DNA of 64,000 nt from Micromonospora cremea (GCF_900143515.1 NZ_FSQT01000002.1:1737501-1801500), one strand, 5' to 3'. Positions 1 to 9,985 are shown, numbered from the stretch's first letter. The notes: a model not told the origin generated them from the letters alone. Program-made: numbers and translations.

Positions 1-99
1 TGCTCCACCGGTTGTGGACAACGTCGGTCGCGCGGGAATGCTTCCCCGGCCCCTGGGCCCGGCCTCCGGCGCCCGGCTCGCGGCCGACGGGAATACGGC

Positions 100-133
100 G
101 ACGCCGGCCCGGAGAGTGCTCCGGCCCGGCGTC
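100..133 (-). terminator. Hairpin terminator after lsr2
   Basis: A 15-bp stem (100-114 against 119-133) with one mismatch and a 4-nt loop lies 45 nt beyond the lsr2 stop. There is no T-run, which is usual in high-GC actinomycetes. The rest of bases 1-177 shows no gene; in the syntenic mycobacterial block clpC would follow beyond the left edge. Confidence 0.6.
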
Positions 134-177
134 GGTGTCGCCCTGCGGCGGCCGCTGGCCACCAGACTGCTGACGGA

Positions 178-522
178 TCAGCGCTTCGCGTGGTACTCGT
201 CGACGATCTCCTGCGGGATGCGCCCCCGGTCCGAGATGTCCTTGCCGGCCTTCTTGGCCCACTCCCGGATCGCCTTGTTCTGCTCCCGGTCGGCGGTCGC
301 GCCGCCCCGGCCGCGGGCGGCCCGTCCACCGATCACCACGCCGCCCCGGCCCACCTTGGTGCCGGCGCCCACGTAGGGAGCGAATACGTCGCGCAATTTC
401 GCGGCGTTGGAACTCGACAGGTCGATCTCGTACTGAACGCCGTCGAGCGCGAACTTGACGGTCTCGTCCGCGTCCCCGCCGTCCAGGTCATCGACCAGCT
501 TGTGAATGATCTGCTTGGCCAC
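178..522 (-). CDS. lsr2: Nucleoid-associated protein Lsr2
   Basis: Lsr2 is the actinobacterial H-NS-like protein that bridges DNA and silences AT-rich, often horizontally acquired genes. The 114-residue product starts VAKQIIHKLVDD and carries the conserved ADETVKFALDGVQYEIDLS dimerisation segment. A flexible Arg/Gly linker follows, then the C-terminal DNA-binding domain with REQNKAIREWAKKAGKDIS and the AT-hook-like RGR motif (SDRGRIP). I chose the GTG at 520-522 because AAAGGA lies about 11 nt upstream, whereas the ATG at 529-531 would touch that ribosome site. It follows lysS on the same strand, the same order as Rv3598c-Rv3597c in M. tuberculosis. A strong hairpin terminates it. Confidence 0.95.
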   Translation of the reverse strand: MAKQIIHKLVDDLDGGDADETVKFALDGVQYEIDLSSSNAAKLRDVFAPYVGAGTKVGRGGVVIGGRAARGRGGATADREQNKAIREWAKKAGKDISDRGRIPQEIVDEYHAKR

Positions 523-633
523 GTCCCACATTCCTTTCGAGCAGGGTGCTCCTGCTAACGAGAGCACAATAACCCGCGCGCTGCTCGCCCCGTCAATAGG
601 ATGCGGTATCGACGCGGCACGAGCCGAGCCGGA

Positions 634-2142
634 CTACTCGGGGCGGACCAACGGGAAGAGGATCGTTTCCCGAATTCCGAGCCCGGTCAGGGCCATCAAC
701 AGCCGGTCGATTCCCATTCCCATACCGCCGGCCGGCGGCATTCCGTACTCCATCGCCCGGAGAAAGTCCTCGTCGAGACGCATCGCCTCGTCGTCGCCGC
801 GGGCGCCGAGCTGCGCCTGGGCCACCAGCCGCTCCCGCTGCACCACCGGGTCGACCAGCTCGGAGTACGCGGTGCCCAGCTCGAACCCGAGCACGTAGAG
901 GTCCCACTTCTCGGCCAGCCCCGGCTCGCTGCGGTGCGCCCGGGTGAGCGGGCTGGTCTCCTCCGGGTAGTCCCGGACGAAGGTGGGTGCGTCCAGGCCG
1001 GGGACGACCAGCTCCTCGAACAGTTCCTCGGCCAGCTTGCCCGGGCCCCACTTCGGGTCCACGGCCAATCCCACCTTGTCCGCGTACTCAACCAGGCGGG
1101 ACCGTTCGGTGCGGACCGTGACCTCCTCGCCAAGCGCCTCGGAAAGCACCCCGAACAGGGTCACCGTGCGCCACTCACCACCCAGGTCGAACTCCCGACC
1201 GTCGGCGTGGGTCACCACGGTCGAGCCGCTGACCGCGACCGCCGCCTGTTGTACGAGATTGCGGGTCAACTCGGCCATCGTGTCGTAGTCGCCGTACGCC
1301 TCGTACGTCTCCAGCATCGCGAACTCCGGTGAGTGCGAAGAGTCGACACCCTCATTACGGAAGTTGCGGTTGATCTCGAAGACACGGTCGACACCACCGA
1401 CGACGGCGCGCTTGAGAAACAGTTCCGGAGCGATTCGCAGATACAGATCGGTGTTCAACGCATTGCTGTGGGTCACGAACGGTCGGGCCGCCGCACCGCC
1501 GTGCAGCAGTTGCAGCATCGGAGTTTCCACCTCGATGAAGCCCTGCCCGTGCAGCGAATCGCGAAGGCTGCGTACCGCCGCGGCCCGGGTACGGACCATC
1601 TGCCGGGCCTGCGGCCGGACGATCAGGTCGACGTAACGCTGCCGGACCCGCGCCTCCTCGGAGAGTGGCTTGTGCGCCACCGGCAACGGCCGCAGCGCCT
1701 TGGCGGTCATCTCCCAGCGCTCGGCCAGCACCGACAGCTCGCCCCGGCGGCTGGTGATCACCTCGCCGGTGACGCCGACGTGGTCGCCGAGGTCGACCAG
1801 CCGCTTCCAGGCCTCCAGCCGCTCCGGACCGACCCGGTCCAGCGAGAGCATCGCCTGCAACTCGGTGCCGTCGCCGTCGCGCAGGGTCGCGAAGCAGAGC
1901 TTGCCCGTGTTGCGTACGAAGATCACCCGGCCGGTGACCGAGACCTGGTCGCCGGTGGCGGTGTCGGTGGGCAGGTCGGCGTAGCGCCCCCGGACCTCCG
2001 ACAGGGTGGTGGTGCGGGGGAATCCGACGGGGTACGCCTCGACGCCGTCGGCGATCATCCGGTCCCGCTTCTCCCGGCGGACCTTCATCTGCTCGGGAAG
2101 GTCGTCGGCGGGGTCCACTGGCACGGCGTTCTGCTCGCTCAC
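634..2142 (-). CDS. lysS: Lysyl-tRNA synthetase, class II
   Basis: This enzyme charges tRNA-Lys with lysine in the cytoplasm. The 502-residue length fits bacterial LysS. An N-terminal OB-fold anticodon-binding domain ([21 protein letters not shown]) precedes the class II catalytic core, with motif 2 [14 protein letters not shown] and motif 3 [13 protein letters not shown]. The start is taken as GTG at 2140-2142, preceded by GAGGAAG at the right distance; an upstream in-frame start would add 17 unconserved residues. It is divergent from a methyltransferase (87 bp apart). The downstream neighbour lsr2 and the upstream pan/coaX genes match the mycobacterial order. Confidence 0.97.
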   Translation of the reverse strand: MSEQNAVPVDPADDLPEQMKVRREKRDRMIADGVEAYPVGFPRTTTLSEVRGRYADLPTDTATGDQVSVTGRVIFVRNTGKLCFATLRDGDGTELQAMLSLDRVGPERLEAWKRLVDLGDHVGVTGEVITSRRGELSVLAERWEMTAKALRPLPVAHKPLSEEARVRQRYVDLIVRPQARQMVRTRAAAVRSLRDSLHGQGFIEVETPMLQLLHGGAAARPFVTHSNALNTDLYLRIAPELFLKRAVVGGVDRVFEINRNFRNEGVDSSHSPEFAMLETYEAYGDYDTMAELTRNLVQQAAVAVSGSTVVTHADGREFDLGGEWRTVTLFGVLSEALGEEVTVRTERSRLVEYADKVGLAVDPKWGPGKLAEELFEELVVPGLDAPTFVRDYPEETSPLTRAHRSEPGLAEKWDLYVLGFELGTAYSELVDPVVQRERLVAQAQLGARGDDEAMRLDEDFLRAMEYGMPPAGGMGMGIDRLLMALTGLGIRETILFPLVRPE

Positions 2143-2229
2143 GGCACGCTTCCTCGTCACGGAGATACGGGGGTCAGGCCCGAGCGTACTCAAGCGTCCC
2201 GGGGGTCGTTACCGGATAACCTGCGCCTC

Positions 2230-2973
2230 ATGGCCGATCACACTCATGCCCTCTCCTTCGGCGCCGCCGCGAGCGACTATGACCGGTTTCGCCCTACCTA
2301 TCCGCAGGAGGCGGTCCGCTGGGCGCTGGACGGGCTGAGCGACAGCGCGCAGGTCGTCGACCTCGGGGCCGGCACCGGCATCCTGACCAGGGTCGTACGG
2401 GCACTCGGCCACCAGGTGCGGCCGGTGGAGCCCGACCCCGGCATGCGGGCCCAGCTGGACGCCGCCACCCCGGACGTCACGGCCCTAGCCGGCAACGCCG
2501 AGTCGATGCCGTTGCCGGACGGCAGCGCCGACGCGGTGCTGGTCGGCCAGGCCTACCACTGGTTCGACAAGGAGCGCGCGCACGCTGAGGTCGCCCGGGT
2601 GCTCCGGCCGGGCGGGACGTTCGCGCCGATCTGGAACGTTCGGGACGAGCAGGCGGCCAGCTGGGTGGTCGAGCTGAGCCGGATCGCCGGCATCCGGGAC
2701 AACTCGGCCGACCTGCTCAAGCAGGTCACCGGCTTCGGCCCAGCCTTCGGGCCGATGGAGGTGGCCCAGTTCGCGCACCGGACGCTGCTCACCCCGGAGG
2801 AGCTGCTCGGCATGCTGCACACCCGCTCCTACTGGCTGACCGCCAGCGGAGAGGAACGGGACGAGGTGGACCGCAAGGCACGAAACCTCCTGGCCAGCCA
2901 CCCGGACCTCGCCGGGCGGGAGACCTTCGAGCTGCCGTACCGGACGCTGGCCTTCCGCGCCCGACGGCGCTGA
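2230..2973 (+). CDS. Class I SAM-dependent methyltransferase
   Basis: The 247-residue protein is a small soluble methyltransferase of the UbiE/methyltransferase-11 type. The SAM-binding motif I is clear (VVDLGAGTGILTRVV), followed by an acidic residue after the next strand (VEPDPGMRAQLD) and the post-II segment AVLVGQAYHWFD. The YHWFD stretch is typical of a group of actinobacterial methyltransferases whose substrate is not known. The ATG at 2230 is used; it begins the conserved ADHTHALSFGAAASDYDRFRPTYP segment typical of the family. It is convergent with coaX (19 bp between stops) and divergent from lysS. The substrate cannot be told from sequence. Confidence 0.85.
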   Translation: MADHTHALSFGAAASDYDRFRPTYPQEAVRWALDGLSDSAQVVDLGAGTGILTRVVRALGHQVRPVEPDPGMRAQLDAATPDVTALAGNAESMPLPDGSADAVLVGQAYHWFDKERAHAEVARVLRPGGTFAPIWNVRDEQAASWVVELSRIAGIRDNSADLLKQVTGFGPAFGPMEVAQFAHRTLLTPEELLGMLHTRSYWLTASGEERDEVDRKARNLLASHPDLAGRETFELPYRTLAFRARRR

Positions 2974-2992
2974 ACCACCGGGGTCCCCGGAG

Positions 2993-3751
2993 TCACAGGT
3001 TCCGGTCGTAGACCATCCGCAGACCGATCAGCGTGATCATCGGCTCGTGGTGGGTGATGCTGCGGCACTCGTTGATCACCAGCGAGGCGAGGCCGCCGGT
3101 GGCGATCACCGCCTTCACCTCGCCCAACTCCTCGGTCATCCGCTCGACGATCCGGTCCACCTGCCCGGCGAAGCCGAAGTACAGGCCGGCCTGGAGGCAC
3201 TCCACGGTGTTCTTGCCGATCACCGAGCGGGGCTTGGTGGCCTCCACCTTGCGTAGCTGGGCGGCCCTCGCGGCCAGCGCGTCGAAGGAGATCTCGATGC
3301 CCGGGGCGAACGCCCCACCGAGGAACTCACCCCGCCCGCTGATCACGTCGAAGTTGGTGGTGGTGCCGAAGTCCACCACGATCGACGGCCCGCCGTAGAG
3401 CGTGTACGCGGCCAGGGTGTTCACCACCCGGTCGGCGCCCACCTCCTTCGGGTTGTCGATCGCCAGCTGAACCCCGGTCCGCACCCCGGGCTCGACGATC
3501 ACGCTCGGCAGATCGGCGTAGTAGCGACCGAGCATGGTGCGCAGCGAGCGCAGCGCGGCCGGCACCGTGGAGCAGGCGGCCACGCCGGTGATCTCGACGT
3601 TGTCCCCGGCCAGCAGGCCACGGAACATCAGACCCAGCTCGTCCGCCGTCGAGCGGGCATCGGTCTTGATCCGCCAGGAGTGCACCAGCTTGTCGCCGTC
3701 GAAGGTCGCCAGCACGGTGTTGGTGTTTCCGATGTCGATGCAGAGCAGCAC
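2993..3751 (-). CDS. coaX: Type III pantothenate kinase
   Basis: CoaX phosphorylates pantothenate in the first step of coenzyme A synthesis. The 252-residue protein belongs to the ASKHA fold: the N-terminal phosphate loop DIGNTNT, the segment DFGTTTNFDVI and the GGAFAPGIEIS segment of the pantothenate pocket are all present. The start is GTG at 3749-3751 (VLLCIDIGNTNT). Its position near panC/panD, which supply pantothenate, and near lysS is conserved in actinobacteria. Here nadBC and other genes lie between panD and coaX. Type III kinases are generally not feedback-inhibited by CoA; that is family knowledge. Confidence 0.96.
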   Translation of the reverse strand: MLLCIDIGNTNTVLATFDGDKLVHSWRIKTDARSTADELGLMFRGLLAGDNVEITGVAACSTVPAALRSLRTMLGRYYADLPSVIVEPGVRTGVQLAIDNPKEVGADRVVNTLAAYTLYGGPSIVVDFGTTTNFDVISGRGEFLGGAFAPGIEISFDALAARAAQLRKVEATKPRSVIGKNTVECLQAGLYFGFAGQVDRIVERMTEELGEVKAVIATGGLASLVINECRSITHHEPMITLIGLRMVYDRNL

Positions 3752-3869
3752 GCACGAAGCCTAGACAACGACCGTACGGGCGGGCGCGGACCGGCCGGCG
3801 GACCGTATCCTGGTCCCATCACGACATGAGCATAGGTCAATCCACGGCGCGGCCGGACGGGGAGCGGAC

Positions 3870-4961
3870 ATGTCGGGGACGTGGTGGGTGCGCGGGCGCA
3901 ACACCCTGCGCCGGCGCCGGCGACACGTGCTGGTGCTGGTCGCGCTGGCCGGCGGCGCGATCTGGATGATTGTGCAGGCGTGGCAGGCGTCCCGACGGGA
4001 GACCGGCAGCTTCGCCGGCGACCTCTACCTCAACATCGGCGCCGCGCTGATCATGACACTGCTGACCTATGTGGTGCTCAACCCGCTCTTTCGCGAACTC
4101 CAGACGGTCAGCATCATCGAGCATCCCCGGTTGGACCGGGACGCGCTGATCGAACGGGTCGCCCAGTGCCGGGAGATCGTGGCCATCCTGGAGACCTGGA
4201 CCAGCATGCTCGAGGGCCCGTACGCGGCCCGGTTCGTGGCCGCGCTGCGCTCCGCGCTCGCCAACGGGGCCACCGTCAAGGTGCTGCTGCTGGACCCGGA
4301 CTCACCGGCGGTCCGGCTGCGCGGCGAGGAGCTGCGCCGACGGGACGCCTCGGTGGCCATCCTCAACAACCTGTGGCACCTGGCCCGGCTCCGCGAGGAG
4401 CTGCCGGAGGCGTCCCGGGCCCGGCTCCAGGTCCGGGTCTACAGCGCCGCCCCCTCGGTGCAGATGTACCGCTGGGACGGCAAGGCGTTCATCTCGTTCT
4501 TCCCGGTGCAGGGCAGCACCTTCGACACCCAGCAGATCGAGGCGTTCGTCTCCACCCCCCTGGGCGAGTTCGTCGACGACCGGTTCGCCGAGCTGTGGGA
4601 CACCGCGCCCCTGGAGGACCTGGAGGCCTGCCTCAGCCTGCGGCTCTGCCTGCGCCAGGCCGGGCGGGACCTGGAGACCTGCGAGGCGCTCTACGTACGC
4701 TCCGACGGCGACTGGTACATCGCCGGCACCGACCTGGTGCGCAACGTGGCCCGGCACGGCCTGGCCGGGCTGAACGTGGTGCTGGACCGACCGGAGGCGG
4801 CCGGCGAGGTCTTCGCCATCGGCGAGGCCGACGAGCTGGCGCCCGAGATCTACAACCGGGTGCTGGAGCTCTTCCGGGCCAAGTACGGCCTGGACGGCCG
4901 GCAGGACACCGAGAACAGGGTCATCTTCAATCTGGCCGCCACCTCACTGACCACCGTCTGA
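3870..4961 (+). CDS. Membrane-anchored PLD-like (DUF5919-like) protein
   Basis: The function is not known. The 363-residue protein opens with a basic stretch (RGRNTLRRRRRH), followed by two predicted membrane helices (about residues 18-38 and 50-70) and a soluble domain of about 290 residues. That domain has the alternating strand/helix pattern of phospholipase D-like folds (AILETWTSMLEGPYAARFVAALRSAL, VKVLLLDPDSPAVRLR). However, I do not see paired HxKxxxxD motifs, so catalysis is doubtful. The segment VQMYRWDGKAFISFFPVQ resembles the actinobacterial DUF5919 region. The ATG at 3870 has GGGGAG upstream. It is divergent from coaX and convergent with nadC. Confidence 0.7.
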   Translation: MSGTWWVRGRNTLRRRRRHVLVLVALAGGAIWMIVQAWQASRRETGSFAGDLYLNIGAALIMTLLTYVVLNPLFRELQTVSIIEHPRLDRDALIERVAQCREIVAILETWTSMLEGPYAARFVAALRSALANGATVKVLLLDPDSPAVRLRGEELRRRDASVAILNNLWHLARLREELPEASRARLQVRVYSAAPSVQMYRWDGKAFISFFPVQGSTFDTQQIEAFVSTPLGEFVDDRFAELWDTAPLEDLEACLSLRLCLRQAGRDLETCEALYVRSDGDWYIAGTDLVRNVARHGLAGLNVVLDRPEAAGEVFAIGEADELAPEIYNRVLELFRAKYGLDGRQDTENRVIFNLAATSLTTV

Positions 4962-4980
4962 GGCCCGGCCAGGCATCCCC

Positions 4981-5877
4981 TTATTCGATGCGCAGGTCCA
5001 TCGCGATGTCCAGGATGGGCGACGAGTGGGTCAGCGCGCCCACCGAGAGGAAGTCCACGCCCGTGGCGGCGTAGCGGGCGGCCACCTCCAGGGTGAGCCC
5101 GCCGGTCGCCTCCAGCTCCGCCCGGTCACCCACCGCGGCCACCGCCTCGGCCAGCGTCTCCGGGGTCATGTTGTCGCAGAGCAGGAAGTCCGCGCCGGCG
5201 TCCACCGCCTCCACCGCCTCGCCGACCGTGGTCACCTCGACCTGCACCGGCACCTCCGGGAACGCCTCCCGGACCCGCCGGTACGCGGCGGTGATGCCGC
5301 CGGCCGCCAGCTTGTGGTTGTCCTTGATCATGGCCACGTCGTAGAGGCCCATCCGCTTGTTGGTGCCACCGCCCGCCCGCACCGCGTACTTCTCCAGCGC
5401 CCGCAGGCCCGGCGTGGTCTTGCGGGTGTCCAGCACCATCGCCTTCGTGCCGGCCAGCGCGTCCGCCCAGGCCCGGGTGTGGGTGGCCACCCCGGACATC
5501 CGGCAGAGCAGGTTCAGCGCCGTCCGCTCGGCGGTGAGCAGCAGCCGGGTCGGCCCGGTCACCGTCGCCAGCACATCGCCGCGGGCCACCCGTTCACCGT
5601 CGCGGGCCACCGGCGACACCTCGACGGTACGGCCGAACCCGGTCACCTCGCCGACCAGCTCGAACACGGCGGCGGCCACGGCCAGCCCGGCCACCACGCC
5701 GTCCGCGCGGGCCACCAGGTCGGCGGTATCGGTCTGCTCCGCCGGGATCGTGGCCACGCTGGTCACGTCGAGGAAGTCCGGGCCCAGATCCTCGACCAGC
5801 GCGTTCTCGATCACCCGTCGCACCTGCGCCGGGTCCAGTCCGATCGCCTGCAACGCCCGCTGCGTCGACTCCGTCAT
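4981..5877 (-). CDS. nadC: Nicotinate-nucleotide pyrophosphorylase (carboxylating)
   Basis: NadC (quinolinate phosphoribosyltransferase) joins quinolinate and PRPP to give nicotinate mononucleotide, carbon dioxide and pyrophosphate. The 298-residue length is standard. Visible signatures are ENALVEDLGPDFLDVTS at the N terminus, LLLTAERTALNLLCRMSGVAT, the TRKTTPGLRALEKYAVRAGG active-site stretch and MIKDNHKL. The ATG at 5875-5877 overlaps the nadB stop (ATGA), so the two are translationally coupled. nadA, the usual first gene of the cluster, is absent from this window, so quinolinate synthase must be encoded elsewhere if the de novo route is complete. Confidence 0.97.
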   Translation of the reverse strand: MTESTQRALQAIGLDPAQVRRVIENALVEDLGPDFLDVTSVATIPAEQTDTADLVARADGVVAGLAVAAAVFELVGEVTGFGRTVEVSPVARDGERVARGDVLATVTGPTRLLLTAERTALNLLCRMSGVATHTRAWADALAGTKAMVLDTRKTTPGLRALEKYAVRAGGGTNKRMGLYDVAMIKDNHKLAAGGITAAYRRVREAFPEVPVQVEVTTVGEAVEAVDAGADFLLCDNMTPETLAEAVAAVGDRAELEATGGLTLEVAARYAATGVDFLSVGALTHSSPILDIAMDLRIE

Positions 5878-7568
5878 GGCCTTTCCTCCCACTGCTGCGT
5901 CAACCCGCCCTGCGCCCCGATCGACCCGACCAGGTGGCCCAGCCACCGCTCGTCGGCCGTCGGGAAGTCCTCCCGCCAGTGGCAACCCCGGGTCTCGCCG
6001 CGCGCGTACGCGGCGGCCACCAGCGCCGACGCCACGGTGAGCAGGTTCGTCGCCTCCCAGTCGGCCGTCCGCGGCCGACCTCGGGCGGTGCCCAGCTCGG
6101 TCAACGTCCCGGCCGTCTCGGCCAGCGTGGCAGCCGAGCGGAGCACCCCGGCACCCCGGGTCATCGCCCGTTGCAGGGCCGGCGTCGCCTCGGCCGGCAG
6201 CACCCAGCCCGCACCACCGCGCCACGCGCCGGTGTCCGCCGGTCGGACCTGCTCGGGCAGGCCCGCCGCGATGTCGTCGGCGATCCGCCGGGAGAAGACC
6301 AGACCCTCCAGCAGCGAGTTGCTGGCCAGGCGGTTAGCGCCGTGCACGCCCGTGCAGGCGACCTCACCGCACGCGTACAGGCCGGGGATCGAGGTGCGGC
6401 CGAACAGGTCGGTACGGACACCGCCGGAGGCGTAGTGCGCGGCCGGGGCGACCGGGATCAGGTCGGTGGCCGGGTCCACGCCGATCGCCAGGCAGGACGC
6501 CACGATGGTCGGGAACCGCCCGGCCAGGAACTCGCCACCCAGGTGCCGGGCGTCGAGGAAGACATGGTCCGCGCCGGTGGCGAGCAGCACCCGGTGGATG
6601 CCCTTGGCGACCACGTCCCGGGGGGCCAGCTCGGCCAGCTCGTGCTGGCCCACCATGAACCGCTTGCCGTCCGCGTCCACCAGGTGCGCGCCCTCGCCGC
6701 GCAGCGCCTCGGAGACCAGCGGCTGCTGCGCGTGCCCGGCGCCGGGCACACCGGCACCGGGCGGTGTGATCAGGGCGGTCGGATGGAACTGGACGAACTC
6801 CACGTCGGTCACGGCCGCGCCGGCCCGCATCGCCAGCGCCACCCCGTCCCCGGTGGAGACCGCCGGGTTGGTGGTGGCCGCGAAGATCTGGCCCATCCCG
6901 CCGGTGGCCAGCACCACCGCCCGGGCCAGCAGTGCGCCGACACCGTCCTCGCTGCCCTCGCCGAGCACGTGCAGGGTGATCCCGCAGGCCCGGCCGAGCC
7001 CGTCCGGGCCGTCGCCGGGTGCCCGCAGCAGGTCCAGCACCAGGGCGTGCTCGACCAACCGGATCCACGGGTCCCGCCGCACCGCGGCGTGCAGGGCCCG
7101 CTGCACCTCGGCACCGGTGGCGTCCCCGCCGGCGTGCACGATCCGGTCCGCCCGGTGCCCGCCCTCACGGGTCAGCATCAACGAACCGTCCGGATGGCGG
7201 TCGAACTCGGCGCCGATCCGCATCAGCTCCCGCAGCCGGATCGGGCCCTCCTCGACCAGCACCTTGACGGCCGCCGGGTCGCACAGCCCGACGCCGGCGA
7301 TCTCGGTGTCCGAGGCGTGCGCCGCCGGAGTGTCCCGCGGATCGAGCACCGCCGCGATGCCGCCCTGCGCCCACCGGGTCGAGCCGTCATCGATGTTGAC
7401 CTTGGTGACCACCGTGACGTGCAGGCCCGCCTCGCGCAGGTGCAGCGCCGCGGTCAACCCGGCCACCCCGGAACCCACCACGATCACGTCGGTGGTCTCC
7501 ACCCAGCCGGGAGCGGGCGCGGCCAGCAACGGGGGCAGGGCCGGCAGGTCGACGGTCGGAAGGTCCAT
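5874..7568 (-). CDS. nadB: L-aspartate oxidase
   Basis: NadB is the FAD enzyme that oxidises L-aspartate to iminoaspartate, the first step of de novo NAD synthesis. The 564-residue protein shows the FAD dinucleotide-binding motif near the N terminus (VIVVGSGVAGLTAALHL), STRWAQGGIAAVL, the EGGHRADRIVHAGGDATG substrate loop and the GLYACGEVACTGVHGANRLA region typical of the succinate dehydrogenase/aspartate oxidase flavoproteins. I chose the ATG at 7566-7568 (MDLPTVDLP); an upstream in-frame ATG would add a proline/arginine-rich tail with no similarity. It overlaps nadC by 4 bp. Confidence 0.96.
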   Translation of the reverse strand: MDLPTVDLPALPPLLAAPAPGWVETTDVIVVGSGVAGLTAALHLREAGLHVTVVTKVNIDDGSTRWAQGGIAAVLDPRDTPAAHASDTEIAGVGLCDPAAVKVLVEEGPIRLRELMRIGAEFDRHPDGSLMLTREGGHRADRIVHAGGDATGAEVQRALHAAVRRDPWIRLVEHALVLDLLRAPGDGPDGLGRACGITLHVLGEGSEDGVGALLARAVVLATGGMGQIFAATTNPAVSTGDGVALAMRAGAAVTDVEFVQFHPTALITPPGAGVPGAGHAQQPLVSEALRGEGAHLVDADGKRFMVGQHELAELAPRDVVAKGIHRVLLATGADHVFLDARHLGGEFLAGRFPTIVASCLAIGVDPATDLIPVAPAAHYASGGVRTDLFGRTSIPGLYACGEVACTGVHGANRLASNSLLEGLVFSRRIADDIAAGLPEQVRPADTGAWRGGAGWVLPAEATPALQRAMTRGAGVLRSAATLAETAGTLTELGTARGRPRTADWEATNLLTVASALVAAAYARGETRGCHWREDFPTADERWLGHLVGSIGAQGGLTQQWEERP

Positions 7569-7674
7569 CCCCCCAGTCAACCCGAACCGTCCTCCTCCGG
7601 GGCGGCGGGGGCGGGACGAGTGGTATGGGCTACCCCGTCCCGCGCCCACCGCGCCGCGCGGACCGGCGGCCGTG

Positions 7675-8570
7675 TCACTTCGTCCGGACCGGCAGCCCCG
7701 CCGGGCCCGCGCCCCGCAGCGAGGCGGTCACCGTACGGTCGCTGAGCCACAGGTAGCAGCGGACCCCCCGGTCACCGACCCTCCAGCGCCCCGCGCCCGG
7801 CGGGCGGACCACCACCCCGCTGCGGAACCGGAGCTCGGCGTCGTCCGGAACCCCGACATACCTGCCCAGGACGCTGCGGCAGCCGGTGTAGAGCGGCGCC
7901 CAGTCGGCGTCCCGGGTCGGGTACGGCCGGTCCGGCGCCCGCCACACCCCGACGAACTCGGCGTCGTGCCGGGCAGCGCACTCCACCGGGACCAGCGTCT
8001 GCACGCCCCGGCCCGCCCCGCCGCGGGTCTGTTGACAGCCCAACCGCAGCCCGGAGGGCTCCTTCAACGCGTCCCGCAGGCTGCCGGACCGGACCACCAC
8101 CGTGGCCGCCGCCTCCACCGTGGTCAGCTCGCCGAGGTCGCACCGGTACCAGCGGGACCCGGCCGCCCAGCCCGGCGCCGACGGCAGCGCCGCCGACAGC
8201 CGCAGCCGGCCGGCCCGCCAGTCGTCGCCCACGTACCCGGTGGCCCGGGTGTCGCACTCGGCGAACGCGCCACGCAGCTCCGCCGAGCCGCCGCTCGGGG
8301 CGGTGGCCCGCTCGACCGGGAAAGCGCCCACGTGCACGGTCTCCACCCGGTGCGGGCCGGCCAGTCCATCGGCTGGCAGCTGGCCAGGGTCACCACGTCG
8401 GTGAAGTCGGCGGCCTGACACACCCCGGCGACCGGGGTGAACGCCGCCGCCGGCGGCAGCGCCGCCCAGTCGTCGGTCAGATCATCGTCCAGGCCGCCGG
8501 ACCCGGCGCAGCCGACCAGCAGAACTGCCGTGACCGCAGCGGCGAGCAGGGTCGTCATCGCACGGCGCAT
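7675..8570 (-). pseudogene. Frameshifted septum-formation-family lipoprotein
   Basis: Two overlapping frames together make one secreted lipoprotein. The upstream frame starts at ATG 8570 with a lipobox signal peptide (TAVLLVGCAGS) and runs to FTDVVTLASCQPMDW. The downstream frame continues with AGPHRVETVHVGAFPVE and reaches a stop at 7675. The Cys-x-PHRVETV-x-VG pattern, repeated later with further Cys residues, is typical of the septum-formation domain of actinobacterial lipoproteins. Adding one base near 8357-8366 would restore a single frame of about 298 residues. Either the gene is inactivated, or one base was missed in a GGCCGGCC tract. Its function is unknown; the family name comes from loose association with division loci. 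Confidence 0.7.
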
Positions 8571-8666
8571 CGCGGCCTCCCCCAGCCACCGACCAGCTTC
8601 CGACGGCGTGCCAAGGGTAACCGGACATGACCTTTCGGTGACAGACCGGAATCGTCGGGCGCGGGA

Positions 8667-9095
8667 TCAGGCGCTGGCCACGGCCAGGGGGCTGGGCACC
8701 GGGTCGCCGGCCGTGCCGGGAGCCGCCGCAGCCGGATCGGTGCCCAGCTCGACCACCCGGTTGTCGGCGTCCACGTGCACCACCCGCGGCCGGTACGACC
8801 GGGCCTCGGCGTCGTCCATCTGCCCGTACGAGATCAGGATGACCAGGTCACCGGGGTGCACCAGGTGCGCGGCCGCGCCGTTGATGCCGATCACGCCGCT
8901 GCCCCGCTCGCCCGGAATGACGTACGTCTCCAGCCGGGCACCGTTGGTGATGTCCACGATCGCCACCTGCTCGCCGGGGAGCAGGTCGGCGGCGTCGAGC
9001 AGATCCTCGTCCACCGTCACCGAACCGACGTAGTGCAGGTCGGCCTGGGTCACCGTGGCCCGGTGGATCTTCGACTTGAGCATGGTCCGCAGCAT
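8667..9095 (-). CDS. panD: Aspartate 1-decarboxylase
   Basis: PanD decarboxylates L-aspartate to beta-alanine for pantothenate synthesis. The 142-residue proenzyme is expected to self-cleave at Gly-Ser in [11 protein letters not shown] (Gly24-Ser25), creating the pyruvoyl group; the lysine in [11 protein letters not shown] and the NGAAAHLV turn of the family are present. The ATG at 9093-9095 has GAAAGG a few bases upstream. A C-terminal tail of about 25 residues (Ala/Pro-rich) extends past the core, a feature also seen in other actinobacterial PanD proteins. It follows panC by 41 bp in the order DUF2520-panC-panD. Confidence 0.97.
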   Translation of the reverse strand: MLRTMLKSKIHRATVTQADLHYVGSVTVDEDLLDAADLLPGEQVAIVDITNGARLETYVIPGERGSGVIGINGAAAHLVHPGDLVILISYGQMDDAEARSYRPRVVHVDADNRVVELGTDPAAAAPGTAGDPVPSPLAVASA

Positions 9096-9136
9096 CGGGA
9101 TGGCCTTTCGCGAAAGTGGTGGAGGGTGCGGCCGGG

Positions 9137-9985
9137 TCAGGGGCGGGGAGCGAGGTGGATCGCCGCGTTGTCGATCAACCGCGTTGCGCCCACCCACGCG
9201 GCGATCACCAACCGCGCCGGCCCGGACACCGGCCCCGGCTCCAGTTCGGGATCGGTGAGCACCAGGTAGTCGAGCCGGGCGCCCGGCGTACCGGCGCCGA
9301 ACGCGGCGTGCGCGGCGGTCAGCACCGCCCCCGCGTCCAGGCCGGCGTCGGCGGCCTGGACACCGGCCCGCAGCGCGGCGGACAGGCTCAGCGCGGCGGC
9401 CCGCTCGGGCTCGCTCAGGTAGCGGTTGCGGCTGGACAGCGCCAACCCGTCCGGCTCCCGGACGGTCGGCACGCCGACCACCTCGACGGGCACGTCCAGG
9501 TCCCGGGTCATCCGCCGGACCAGGGTGAGCTGCTGGTAGTCCTTCTCACCGAAGAACGCCAGGTCAGGCTTGGTGAGCTGGAACAGCTTCAGGACCACGG
9601 TGAGCACCCCGTGGAAGAAGCCGGGGCGGCTCGCTCCCTCCAACTCCCCGCCGAGCGGGCCCGGGTCGAGCCGCACCCGGGGCTGACCGTCCGGGTACAT
9701 CTCGGCCACCGACGGGGCGAAGACCAGGTCAGCGCCGGCCCGACGGCACACCTCCAGGTCCGCGTCCAGGGTCCGCGGGTAGCGGTCGAAGTCCTCGTTC
9801 GGCCCGAACTGCAACGGGTTCACGAAGATCGTCACCAGCACATGGTCGGCACGGTCCCGCGCCGCGCGCAGCAGCGTCTCGTGCCCGGAGTGCAGGGCAC
9901 CCATGGTCATCACCACACCGACCGTGCCCTTCAGCCCGGCGCGCGCCTCGGCCAGGTCGGCGCGGGTGTGTACGAGCTGCGTCAC
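9137..9985 (-). CDS. panC: Pantothenate synthetase
   Basis: PanC condenses pantoate and beta-alanine with ATP, through a pantoyl-adenylate, to make pantothenate. The 282-residue protein has the class I adenylate-forming signatures [15 protein letters not shown] (HIGH-like) and [19 protein letters not shown], plus [16 protein letters not shown] and [11 protein letters not shown] (KMSKS-like loop). Its ATG overlaps the stop of the upstream DUF2520 gene (ATGA), and panD follows, so the three are probably one transcript. The product feeds coaX about 6 kb further on. Confidence 0.97.
   Translation of the reverse strand: MTQLVHTRADLAEARAGLKGTVGVVMTMGALHSGHETLLRAARDRADHVLVTIFVNPLQFGPNEDFDRYPRTLDADLEVCRRAGADLVFAPSVAEMYPDGQPRVRLDPGPLGGELEGASRPGFFHGVLTVVLKLFQLTKPDLAFFGEKDYQQLTLVRRMTRDLDVPVEVVGVPTVREPDGLALSSRNRYLSEPERAAALSLSAALRAGVQAADAGLDAGAVLTAAHAAFGAGTPGARLDYLVLTDPELEPGPVSGPARLVIAAWVGATRLIDNAAIHLAPRP

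Noticed and set aside
13..21. TTGTCCACA (minus strand), a perfect DnaA-box-like nonamer
   Set aside because: It is a single site without a cluster, AT-rich region or dnaA/dnaN genes, so it is no evidence for an origin.
1333..2229. Long plus-strand extension of the methyltransferase frame antisense to lysS
   Set aside because: It is the shadow of lysS; methyltransferase similarity begins only at the ATG 2230.
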